Positions 8,036 to 14,497 of a stretch of DNA of 15,155 nt are shown one piece after another. The position numbers and the translations under genes are program-made. Location: NCBI GenBank assembly GCA_947178455.1, contig CAMWYI010000026.1, forward strand, positions 1-15,155, written 5' to 3'. Numbering within the stretch: the first letter of the stretch is position 1; the number at the start of each line of letters is the position of its first letter. Under the pieces are notes generated by a model, which saw nothing but the letters and a program-made list of their open reading frames with translations, was not told where the DNA came from and did no database searches. This DNA comes from an uncultured Alistipes sp. Its GTDB lineage: Bacteria > Bacteroidota > Bacteroidia > Bacteroidales > Rikenellaceae.

Positions 8036-8249
8036 TTAGCGCGGTAGACCGCTTTACAGTTCAGAATCTTATCGTCGCTCCCGCGGCGTTAAGAACGCCG
8101 TTCTAAACGCGGTAGACCGTCTCTGTGCTACTGACTATTGTGGTCGCTCCCGACCTTTTTTTATCTACATAAATAAAACTGTGACGGCGCAGGAGCTTTG
8201 CGAAGCCCAGTAACCACCCTTCGCGCCTAAATCCCCGTTCTTAACGGGG
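8036..8249 (-). repeat. Mosaic intergenic repeat element, copy 2 (bounded by inverted hairpins)
   Basis: Read on the minus strand, this starts with hairpin CCCCGTT-AAG-AACGGGG (8249-8233), then ATTTAGGCGCGAAGG, and module A ending CTGCGCCGTCAC (to 8181). Next comes module B ending GACGGTCTACCGCG (to 8108), then an inverted hairpin CGGCGTT-AAG-AACGCCG (plus strand 8084-8100), then a second module B ending GCGGTCTACCGCGC (to 8039). The part between the two hairpins (8084-8249) is 166 bp and has imperfect inverted ends. It fills the dxr-rseP gap and reaches into the end of dxr. No promoter match to TAnnTTTG was found in it. Confidence 0.85.
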
Positions 8250-9398
8250 CGTTAATAAAAAATCGGTCGCAAGTCGGCGTGCTTCCGCGTCGGCTGCCGC
8301 GTAGTCGTCGAGCGTCGGTTCGCTGCGGAACGCCGCTTTTGCGAGGGCGTATTCGATTGTCCGCACGATGTCCGTCCATGCGCAGCGGTGCGCCAAAAAT
8401 GCGGCTACCGCCACCTCGTTGGCCCCGTTCATGGTGCAGGCAGCCGTTCCGCTGCGCCGCAGGCAGTCGTAGGCGATGTCCAGCGCCGGATATTTCAGGC
8501 GGTCGACTTCGCCGAACGTCAGCGCCGGATGCGCCGTGAAATCGAACGCTTCGACCGGCCGTTGCGCCCGTTCGGGAAAAAAGAGGGCATAGCTAATCGG
8601 CATCCGCATGTCGGGTGCCCCCAGCTGGGCCTTGATAGCCCCGTCGTCGAACTCTACCATCGAGTGGATGACGGACTGCGGGTGCATGACGACCGAAATC
8701 CGTTCGGCCGGTGCATCGAACAGCCAGTGGGCTTCGATGACCTCGAAACCCTTGTTGACGAGCGTCGAGGAGTCGACCGTGATTTTCGCGCCCATGTGCC
8801 ATTGCGGATGCTGCAACGCCTGTTCGGGCGTCACGCGGGCCAGTTCGTCGCGGGGCACGTCGCGGAAAGCTCCGCCGCTGCACGTGATGACGAGCCTCCG
8901 GAAGGGTGTCCGCTCGCCGACCAAACATTGGAAAATGGCCGAATGTTCCGAGTCGATCGGCACGATAGGCGCCTGCTTCTCGGCTGCCAGCCGCATGACG
9001 TATTCGCCCCCGACGACCAGCGATTCTTTGTTGGCCAGTGCCAATTTCTTGCCAGCCTGCAAGGTCGCGACCGTCGGCAGCAGACCGGCATAACCGACCA
9101 GCGCATTGACCACCACGTCGGTATCGCCTGCGGCGGCGACCTGCGCTACGGCATCGGCACCGGCATAGACCTTGATGTCGGTGTCGGCCAGCGCATCGCG
9201 CAGCGGGGCGTAACAGCTTTCGTCGGCGATGACCACCGTTGCGACGTCGAACGCGCGGGCTTGCTCGGCGAGCTGCTGCCAGTTGCGGTGCGCCGTGAGC
9301 ACGACCGCCTCGAAACGGTCGGGGTGTTCGCGCACGATGTCGAGCGTCTGCACGCCGATAGACCCCGTAGAACCCAAAATAGCCAAACGCTGTTTCAT
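8241..9398 (-). CDS. dxr: 1-deoxy-D-xylulose-5-phosphate reductoisomerase
   Basis: NADPH-dependent enzyme that converts DXP to 2-C-methyl-D-erythritol 4-phosphate, the committed step of the MEP isoprenoid pathway, in the cytoplasm. The 385-residue protein has the NADPH motif GSTGSIG (residues 9-15), NKESLVVGG (123-131), the metal-binding D149-S-E151 in PIDSEHSAIFQCL, and NKGFE (215-219), matching the E. coli Asn-Lys-x2-Glu ligand set. The start MKQRLAILGSTG is the standard one. It begins 19 bases after the LytM-like gene, probably in one operon. The last codons (Thr-Pro-Arg) and the TAA stop lie inside the hairpin at the edge of repeat copy 2, so the native C-terminus may have been replaced; the core domain is complete. 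Confidence 0.97.
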   Translation of the reverse strand: MKQRLAILGSTGSIGVQTLDIVREHPDRFEAVVLTAHRNWQQLAEQARAFDVATVVIADESCYAPLRDALADTDIKVYAGADAVAQVAAAGDTDVVVNALVGYAGLLPTVATLQAGKKLALANKESLVVGGEYVMRLAAEKQAPIVPIDSEHSAIFQCLVGERTPFRRLVITCSGGAFRDVPRDELARVTPEQALQHPQWHMGAKITVDSSTLVNKGFEVIEAHWLFDAPAERISVVMHPQSVIHSMVEFDDGAIKAQLGAPDMRMPISYALFFPERAQRPVEAFDFTAHPALTFGEVDRLKYPALDIAYDCLRRSGTAACTMNGANEVAVAAFLAHRCAWTDIVRTIEYALAKAAFRSEPTLDDYAAADAEARRLATDFLLTPR

Positions 9399-9417
9399 GC
9401 CGGTGCGTCGTGCGGAT

Positions 9418-10299
9418 TTAGAAGACGATGTACCCTTCGGGGTCGACCGGTTTGCCGTTGCTCCACAGCTCGAACTCGAACAGTTCGGCGTCGGTCGGTT
9501 CGTCGGTGTCGGGTTCGATGTTGGTGCCCAGCTGGTCGCCTCCGTGCACGTTCTGACCCCGCATGACGAGCGACTGCGAAAGGTTTTTATAGACCGAAAC
9601 CAGATTGTGGGCGTGCTGTACGACGATGATATAGCGGTTTTCGGGCGTCCAGAGGCTTTGGATGACCGTGCCGTTGTCGATAGCCGTGATGCGTCCTCCG
9701 GCCGTTGCGGCGATGCGCACCCCGAAGCGGTTTTGACCGATGTCGAACCGTTCGGCGATGATGCCCTCGACGGGCGTCACCAACTGCATGGCTTCGCGCA
9801 CCTCGCGTCGCGACGTGGCGTTGTAACTGGCCAGCGAGTAGGGGCCGCTGCCCTCCATTTGGGCGCGCAAGAGCGAATCTTCGCGCGACGGCGGCACCGG
9901 AGCCTTGTCCGTGCGCAGGCTGTCGGAACCGATGAACGAACGTGCCACGGGCATGTGGCCCTCCAAGACGAGGGCGATGTTTTCGTTGTAGGTCATCATG
10001 TCGTTCATCATGCGTTCCATCGAGTCGAGCCGGATGAGGTTCTGCACGAGCGTTTCGCGCATGCGGTCGGTCTCGGTGCGGTACCCGGGCAACAGCTCCA
10101 GCACGGGCGTGTAGGCCATCAGCGTGAGAATGAAGATGAAAAAGACCAGTGCGACGGCCACCGAACCGGAAACGATGCTTGCGGGTGAAAGGTGGATATG
10201 CCACTCCTCGCTGTTATCCGTGGCATTGAGCATGTTGAAGCGGCGTTTGCGGAAAAAATCGCGCCACCGCAGCCGTAATTTTTTCAGAAAATTCATCAT
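9418..10299 (-). CDS. Membrane-anchored degenerate LytM/M23-like protein
   Basis: 293-residue protein with a basic N-terminus (KKLRLRWRDFFRKRR), one membrane segment (about 42-63), a periplasmic alpha-helical linker (70-115), and a C-terminal LytM/peptidase-M23 fold (about 175-293). Active M23 enzymes use His and Asp in HxGxD and a His pair in HLHFE. Here these positions read R191-F-G-V-R195 and L-F-E-F-E (273-277), and the His of the YxHL segment is Asn239. The zinc site is therefore lost, as in EnvC/NlpD-type activators of cell-wall amidases; that role is inferred. An in-frame frame extends to 10419, but Met at 10299 or 10296 is preferred because a -7 box lies at 10305-10312. If the transcript is leaderless or begins later, Met23 (10233) is possible. 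dxr follows 19 bases downstream. Confidence 0.85.
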   Translation of the reverse strand: MMNFLKKLRLRWRDFFRKRRFNMLNATDNSEEWHIHLSPASIVSGSVAVALVFFIFILTLMAYTPVLELLPGYRTETDRMRETLVQNLIRLDSMERMMNDMMTYNENIALVLEGHMPVARSFIGSDSLRTDKAPVPPSREDSLLRAQMEGSGPYSLASYNATSRREVREAMQLVTPVEGIIAERFDIGQNRFGVRIAATAGGRITAIDNGTVIQSLWTPENRYIIVVQHAHNLVSVYKNLSQSLVMRGQNVHGGDQLGTNIEPDTDEPTDAELFEFELWSNGKPVDPEGYIVF

Positions 10300-10304
10300 A
10301 GGCA

Positions 10305-10312
10305 CAAAGATA
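10305..10312 (-). promoter_or_regulatory. Possible -7 box of the LytM-like gene
   Basis: On the minus strand TATCTTTG matches the Bacteroidetes -7 consensus TAnnTTTG. No TTTG is found 19-21 bases upstream, so the match is partial. It lies six bases before the ATG at 10299, so transcription would begin at or inside the first codons. It sits back to back with the plus-strand promoter at 10322-10353. Confidence 0.45.
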
Positions 10313-10321
10313 GAAAATAAA

Positions 10322-10353
10322 TTTGGCATTGTGTGCGGGTTTTCGTACCTTTG
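10322..10353 (+). promoter_or_regulatory. Bacteroidetes-type promoter of the 6S-like RNA
   Basis: TTTG at 10322-10325 and TACCTTTG at 10346-10353 are 20 bases apart, an exact fit to the Bacteroidetes promoter consensus. There is no coding frame of note downstream before 11042, but a long rod-shaped RNA begins about 30 bases further on, so this promoter probably drives a non-coding RNA starting near 10360. Confidence 0.75.
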
Positions 10354-10386
10354 TCTCGACATATCGAAAGCGCATCGGCTTTTCTT

Positions 10387-10508
10387 CTTACGTACAGAAC
10401 TTAGACACTTTTGGCACAAAAGAAGGAATTGAGTTGATGCTCGTGTCGTTTTTAGGCACGGGCAATCTTCAATCTCTTTTGTGGGCAGTCTAAGGCCTTG
10501 TACGTAGG
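10387..10508 (+). ncRNA. ssrS: Rod-shaped non-coding RNA, probable 6S RNA (Bacteroidales type)
   Basis: The segment folds into one long interrupted hairpin. The closing stem is 10387-10396 with 10499-10508 (10 bp, one wobble). After a small internal loop comes 10400-10406 with 10488-10494 (7 bp), then a bubble of 8 and 4 nt. Next is 10415-10423 with 10475-10483 (9 bp), 10428-10432 with 10468-10472 (5 bp), and apical stem 10439-10445 with 10457-10463 (7 bp) with an 11-nt loop. Closing stem, internal bubble and apical rod are the layout of 6S RNA, which binds housekeeping RNA polymerase. A strong promoter lies just upstream and a T-tract downstream. The 6S identity is inferred from architecture and context; a different small RNA is possible. 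The primary transcript probably starts near 10360. Confidence 0.6.
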
Positions 10509-10532
10509 TTGAGTGATTTGCCCGCTTTTTTT
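10481..10532 (+). terminator. Terminator after the 6S-like RNA
   Basis: GTGGGCA (10481-10487) pairs with TGCCCGC (10519-10525), and seven T residues follow (10526-10532). The loop is long (31 nt) and the left arm lies inside the 3' strand of the rod-shaped RNA. An alternative partner is CGGGCAA at 10459-10465 with TTGCCCG at 10518-10524. Forming either would break the rod, so only the T-tract position is secure. Confidence 0.5.
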
Positions 10533-10656
10533 ATGCCCATTAAGGCCGGAACTACGGAGAACATGTCTAACCTTTTCGCGTCATTCTGATTATCGAATGG
10601 ATAATTGCTTCGCCTGAATGACCGAAATGGTTTTCCGTCGGGTTTCGGCTTTTTTT
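10533..10656 (+). other. Second structured non-coding segment ending in a terminator
   Basis: It contains a two-part hairpin: TCATTC (10581-10586) with GAATGA (10616-10621) outside, and ATTAT (10589-10593) with ATAAT (10601-10605) inside. A terminator follows directly. No promoter match was found for it, so it could be the tail of a read-through transcript. A possible 18-codon frame (10533-10589) begins at the T-tract; I do not consider it supported as a gene. Confidence 0.35.
10622..10656 (+). terminator. Rho-independent terminator
   Basis: CCGAAA (10622-10627, with preceding A) pairs with TTTCGG (10643-10648), and after a C comes a run of seven T (10650-10656). It is the second T-tract after the 6S-like RNA and would block read-through toward trkA. 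Confidence 0.6.
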
Positions 10657-10664
10657 ATTAAAAT

Positions 10665-10930
10665 GCGGCTCTGTGAGCCGCGCGGGCCGAAGCCTCCGCC
10701 AGCGGAGGCCCGCTCGTTCCCTCGCGACCTCCGCAGTCTTCGACCCGCCCTGTTAAGAACAGGGTTTTAAGCGCGAAGGGCGGTTGGTTGGTTTCGTAAG
10801 GTTCCTGCGCCGTGACCTTTAATAAGAATGGTCGGAAGCGACGATGACGTTCTGAACTGCAAGACGGTCTACCGCATTAATAAATCCCCGTTCTTAACGG
10901 GGCGCGCTTAGAACGGTTTTCTTAAAACCG
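10665..10930 (+). repeat. Mosaic intergenic repeat element, copy 3
   Basis: Order: hairpin GCGGCTC-TGT-GAGCCGC (10665-10681); inverted module C (10681-10742) with an 8-bp hairpin GCCTCCGC/GCGGAGGC (10692-10709); unit hairpin CCCTGTT-AAG-AACAGGG (10748-10764) plus TTTTAAGCGCGAAGG; module A ending CCTGCGCCGTGAC (10816). Module B then ends GACGGTCTACCGC (10863-10875). Inverted hairpins follow at 10886-10902 (CCCCGTT/AACGGGG) and 10914-10930 (CGGTTTT/AAAACCG), the latter with a TTCTAAGCGCG tail on the minus strand. The part 10748-10902 is a 155-bp counterpart of 8084-8249. It ends five bases before the trkA promoter. Confidence 0.85.
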
Positions 10931-10934
10931 AAAA

Positions 10935-10966
10935 TTTGGACATTCGGATGCAAATACGTACATTTG
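10935..10966 (+). promoter_or_regulatory. Bacteroidetes-type promoter of trkA
   Basis: TTTG at 10935-10938 and TACATTTG at 10959-10966 are 20 bases apart, an exact consensus fit. Transcription would start near 10973, giving a leader of about 70 nt before the trkA ATG at 11042. Confidence 0.75.
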
Positions 10967-10976
10967 TATGATTGTT

Positions 10977-11018
10977 TGCGAACGGGTCGGCCTGCGGATT
11001 GCAGGGGCGGCGTTCGCA
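10977..11018 (+). promoter_or_regulatory. Two-part hairpin in the trkA leader
   Basis: TGCGAACG (10977-10984) pairs perfectly with CGTTCGCA (11011-11018), enclosing a second hairpin CCTGC/GCAGG (10991-10995 with 11001-11005, loop GGATT). It begins a few bases after the expected transcript start. It could stabilise the mRNA or control translation; no known riboswitch is recognised. Confidence 0.4.
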
Positions 11019-11041
11019 CACGCAACGAAACGCATCGAACC

Positions 11042-12382
11042 ATGAGAATCGTTATTGCCGGCGCCGGCGAAATGGGCAGTCATCTGGCCCGCATGTTGAG
11101 CGGCAACGGCCACGAAATCACTATCATAGACCCCGACGGCAAATTGCTCGCCGACGTGGGTTCGCTGGCCGATGTCGTCACCGTCGAGGGCGATTCGACT
11201 ATGTTCGAGGTGCTGCGGCGGGCGGCGATGCGCAAGTGCGACCTTTTCATCGCGGTGAACCACGAGGAGAACGACAACATCGTCGCCGCGATGATGGCCA
11301 AGAAACTCGGTGCCCGCAAATCCATCGCCCGCATCGACAACAGCGAGTATTTGGAGCCCAACAACAAGGAGATATTCATCGACATGGGTATCGACTACCT
11401 GTTTTATCCCGAAAAAATCGCCGCGACGGAGGTCATCAACCTGTTGGGCCATACGTCGACTACAGAGTACGTCGATTTTTCGAGCGGCAAACTTTCGTTG
11501 GTGGTCTTTCGGTTGGAGGCTTCGTCGCCGTTGGTCGGGACGCTGCTGACCGGCTTCGACGAGGAGCAGGCGCAGCTCAATTTCCGCACCGTCGCCATTG
11601 CGCGCGGCGGGCAGACCATTATTCCGCGCCGCGAGGAGCACCTCATGGAGGGCGACGTCATCTATGTCATCACGTGTCAGGATACGCTGCACGAAGTGCT
11701 TGAATTGTCGGGTCAGTCCAACGTCGAGGTCAAGAACATGATGATTCTGGGCGGTTCGCGCATCGGCACCCGCATCGCCATGGAGTTGCAGGACGAGGTG
11801 AACATCAAGCTGGTGGAGTACAATCAGGAAAAGGCTTACCGGCTGGCCGAAGTGCTTGAAAAGACGCTGATAATCAACGAGGACGGTCGCAATACGGAGG
11901 TGATGCTCGAAGAGGGGCTGCCGAACATGGACGCATTCGTGGCCGTGACGGGCCGCAGCGAAACCAACATCTTGGCGGCGATGCTGGCCAAGCGCATGGG
12001 GGTCAAAAAGGTGATTGCCGAAGTCGAAAACCTCAATTACATCGACTTGGCGGAGTCTATCGGCATCGACACTATCATCAACAAGAAACTGATTACGGCG
12101 TCGAATATCTTTCGGTTCACGATGTCGACCGACGTGCAGGCCATCAAGTGCCTGACGGGCAGCGACGCCGAAGTGCTGGAATTCATCGTCAAGCCCAACT
12201 CGCCTGCCACCAAGTGCCGCATCCGCGACTTGGGGCTGCCCGAAGACGTCATCGTGGGCGGCATCGTGCGGGGCGACAAGGTTTTCATCGCGGTGGACAA
12301 CACCGAAATCAATGCGTATGACCGCGTGGTGGTATTCTCGATGCCCGCGTCGGTCGGTAAAATAGGTTACTACTTCAATTAA
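11042..12382 (+). CDS. trkA: Trk K+ uptake system regulatory subunit TrkA
   Basis: Peripheral NAD(H)-binding protein that gates a TrkH-type potassium channel on the inner face of the membrane. The 446-residue protein has two tandem RCK units, each a Rossmann TrkA-N domain followed by a TrkA-C domain. The first nucleotide motif is GAGEMG (7-12) with acidic D33 at the end of the second strand (TIIDPD); the second is GGSRIG (237-242). TGRSETNILAAMLAKRMG is the characteristic second-domain segment. The ATG at 11042 places the Rossmann motif right at the N-terminus; an ATG at 10964 lies within the promoter and is rejected. No trkH follows: a GH3 gene begins five bases after the stop, so the channel subunit must be elsewhere. 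Confidence 0.96.
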   Translation: MRIVIAGAGEMGSHLARMLSGNGHEITIIDPDGKLLADVGSLADVVTVEGDSTMFEVLRRAAMRKCDLFIAVNHEENDNIVAAMMAKKLGARKSIARIDNSEYLEPNNKEIFIDMGIDYLFYPEKIAATEVINLLGHTSTTEYVDFSSGKLSLVVFRLEASSPLVGTLLTGFDEEQAQLNFRTVAIARGGQTIIPRREEHLMEGDVIYVITCQDTLHEVLELSGQSNVEVKNMMILGGSRIGTRIAMELQDEVNIKLVEYNQEKAYRLAEVLEKTLIINEDGRNTEVMLEEGLPNMDAFVAVTGRSETNILAAMLAKRMGVKKVIAEVENLNYIDLAESIGIDTIINKKLITASNIFRFTMSTDVQAIKCLTGSDAEVLEFIVKPNSPATKCRIRDLGLPEDVIVGGIVRGDKVFIAVDNTEINAYDRVVVFSMPASVGKIGYYFN

Positions 12383-12387
12383 TAAGG

Positions 12388-13845
12388 ATGTCGTTGCGGA
12401 ATCGGATACTTCGCGCTTACTTCGCGCCGCGCCTGCGGGCTATCGACCGGTTTCGGCGGTATCCCGTCGAAACGCAGGAGCGGATGCTGCGCCGCCTGTT
12501 GCGGCACGGCGCGGATACCGCGTTCGGCCGACAGTACGATTTGCGGCATGTCCGCTCGGTCGAGCAGTTCCAGTCGAAGGTCGATACGTTCGATTACGAC
12601 TCGTTCAAGCCTTATGTCGAGCGCATGAAAGCGGGCGAGCGCAACGTGACGGCGGTTGGTCGCGTGAGGCTTTTCGCGCGGTCGTCGGGTACGACCTCCG
12701 ACCGCAGCAAATACATCCCCGTGACGCGCGAATCGGTGCTGTGGAACCATACGCTGGGCATGCGCGACGTCGCGACGCTCTTTTCAGCGAACCATCCCGA
12801 TACGCAAATTTTCGACGGCAAGACATTGACGCTCGGCGGGTCGTGCAACTTGGAAAACGGCTGCTGGACGGGCGACCTGTCGGCCTTGTTGATTCGCGAA
12901 ATGGATTTTTGGAGCGGGTGGTTTCGGGCGCCGCGCACCGCGACGGCCGTGATTCCCGATTTCGATGCGAAAGCCGAAGCTATCTGCCGCGAGTGTGCGG
13001 ACGAGCATATCACCTCGTTCGCCGGTGTGCCGTCGTGGAACCTCGCGCTGATGCGCCGCGTGTTGGAGTACACCGGCAAACGCAACCTGCTCGAAGTGTG
13101 GCCCGACCTGTGCCTCTTCGCGCACGGCGGCGTGGAGTTCGCGCCTTACCGGAGTTCGTTCGAGGAGTTGATTCCGTCGGACAAGATGAACTACATGGAG
13201 ACCTACAACGCTTCGGAGGGATTTTTCGCGCTGGCCGACGACCCGTCGCGCAGCGACATGCTCCTAATGCTCGACTACGGTACTTTCTACGAGTTCCGCG
13301 ACGGCGACCGCATCGTGCCGCTCGCGGGGGTCGAGTGCGGCAAGGCCTACGCGATGCTCGTCACGTCGAACAACGGGCTGTGGCGTTACGAAATCGGCGA
13401 CCGTGTGGAGTTCACCTCGACGAACCCTTACCGGATTCGTTTCGCGGGTCGCACGCGCCAGTATATCAACGTTTTCGGCGAGGAGTTGATTGTCGACAAC
13501 GCCGACCGTGCGTTGGTCGAGGCGTGCCGCCGGACGGGTGCCCGCGTGAGCGAATACAGCGTGGCGCCCTGCTACATGTCGTTGCAGCAGCGGGGGGCGC
13601 ACGAGTGGTTCGTGGAGTTCGAGCAGGAGCCCGACGACCGCGAACGCTTCGCCGAAGCGCTGGACGAAGCGCTGCGGGCCGCCAACTCGGACTACGACGC
13701 CAAACGGCTGACGACGCTCGACCGCCAGCGTCTGACGGTGCTTCCGGCGGGGACGTTCCTGCGCTGGATGCGCGCGAACCGCAAAAACAAGGTGCCCCGA
13801 CTGGTCAACGACCGTCGCGTGGCCGACGGACTGACCCACGAATAA
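12388..13845 (+). CDS. GH3-family protein (acyl-adenylating/amidosynthetase-like)
   Basis: 485-residue protein of the GH3 family, part of the adenylate-forming (ANL) superfamily. Plant GH3 enzymes conjugate amino acids to auxin or jasmonate; the bacterial substrates are unknown to me. Visible ATP-binding motifs are SSGTTSDRSKYIPVT (99-113), YNASEGF (273-279) and WRYEIGDRVEF (332-342), followed by the C-terminal lid region (FAGRTRQYINVFGEEL). All three nucleotide motifs look intact, so the protein should be able to adenylate a carboxylate. It starts five bases after trkA, and the deoxynucleoside kinase gene follows 13 bases later, so the three are probably one operon without an obvious shared pathway. 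Product identity is by family recognition. Confidence 0.88.
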   Translation: MSLRNRILRAYFAPRLRAIDRFRRYPVETQERMLRRLLRHGADTAFGRQYDLRHVRSVEQFQSKVDTFDYDSFKPYVERMKAGERNVTAVGRVRLFARSSGTTSDRSKYIPVTRESVLWNHTLGMRDVATLFSANHPDTQIFDGKTLTLGGSCNLENGCWTGDLSALLIREMDFWSGWFRAPRTATAVIPDFDAKAEAICRECADEHITSFAGVPSWNLALMRRVLEYTGKRNLLEVWPDLCLFAHGGVEFAPYRSSFEELIPSDKMNYMETYNASEGFFALADDPSRSDMLLMLDYGTFYEFRDGDRIVPLAGVECGKAYAMLVTSNNGLWRYEIGDRVEFTSTNPYRIRFAGRTRQYINVFGEELIVDNADRALVEACRRTGARVSEYSVAPCYMSLQQRGAHEWFVEFEQEPDDRERFAEALDEALRAANSDYDAKRLTTLDRQRLTVLPAGTFLRWMRANRKNKVPRLVNDRRVADGLTHE

Positions 13846-13858
13846 AACCCATACGACC

Positions 13859-14497
13859 ATGTATATAGCCATAGCAGGAAATATCGGCAGCGGCAAGACG
13901 ACGCTCACGCAGATGCTCACGGAGCGGTATCGGGCGAAAGCCTACCTCGAAGAGGTGGACAATCCCTATATCGGCGATTTTTACGAGGACATGAACCGTT
14001 GGTCGTTCAACTTGCAGATATGTTTTCTCGGCAGCCGCATCCAGCAGACGATGGACATGTTGCGCGAAAACAAGTCGCGGCACATCGTCCAAGACCGCAC
14101 CATCTACGAGGATGCCCACATCTTCGCCGGAAACCTGCACGAAATGGGACTGATGACGGGGCGCGATTTCGACACCTACATGAAATTGTTTCGGTTGTTT
14201 ACGACCGTCATTCCGCAGCCCGATCTGCTGATTTATCTGCGTGCCAGCGTGCCGACGCTCATCAGCCAGATTCACAAGCGGGGGCGCGAGTACGAGATGA
14301 ACATCGACGAAACCTACCTCGGACGGCTCAATGCGAAGTACAACGACTGGATCGACAACCTCTATCAGGGCGAGGTGCTGACCGTCGACAAAGACCGCGA
14401 GGATTTCGTCGACGATGCCTCGGTCTTCGAGCGCATCTGCGCCTACTTGGACGAAAAGGAAAAATCGCTGCCGGGTTACACGCCGTCGCTGTTTTAA
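13859..14497 (+). CDS. Deoxynucleoside kinase (dNK/dGK family)
   Basis: Phosphorylates deoxynucleosides to monophosphates with ATP in the salvage pathway. The 212-residue protein has a P-loop GNIGSGKTT (7-15), an acidic substrate-binding stretch YLEEVDNPYIGDFY (29-42), the DRTIYED motif (79-85; the DR pair is the family ERS/DRS position), and the arginine-rich lid RGREYE (141-146). Length and order are normal. Preference for dA, dG, dC or T cannot be read reliably from the sequence. It begins 13 bases after the GH3 gene. A repeat hairpin starts on the base directly after its TAA stop. Confidence 0.93.
   Translation: MYIAIAGNIGSGKTTLTQMLTERYRAKAYLEEVDNPYIGDFYEDMNRWSFNLQICFLGSRIQQTMDMLRENKSRHIVQDRTIYEDAHIFAGNLHEMGLMTGRDFDTYMKLFRLFTTVIPQPDLLIYLRASVPTLISQIHKRGREYEMNIDETYLGRLNAKYNDWIDNLYQGEVLTVDKDREDFVDDASVFERICAYLDEKEKSLPGYTPSLF

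Noticed and set aside
8036..8249. CRISPR-like or direct tandem repeat array
   Set aside because: Copies are few, partly inverted and unevenly spaced, with no constant repeat and unique spacer pattern and no cas genes.
10533..10589. 18-codon open frame MPIKAGTTENMSNLFASF
   Set aside because: It starts within a T-tract with no leader or recognised family; reported only as part of the structured segment.
10748..10902. attC-like (integron) site, because of GTTAA inside palindromes
   Set aside because: No integrase, no cassette array and no matching bipartite attC structure; flanking genes are ordinary operons.
10964..11041. N-terminal extension of TrkA from an upstream ATG
   Set aside because: The upstream ATG overlaps the -7 box of the promoter; the Rossmann motif fits the start at 11042.
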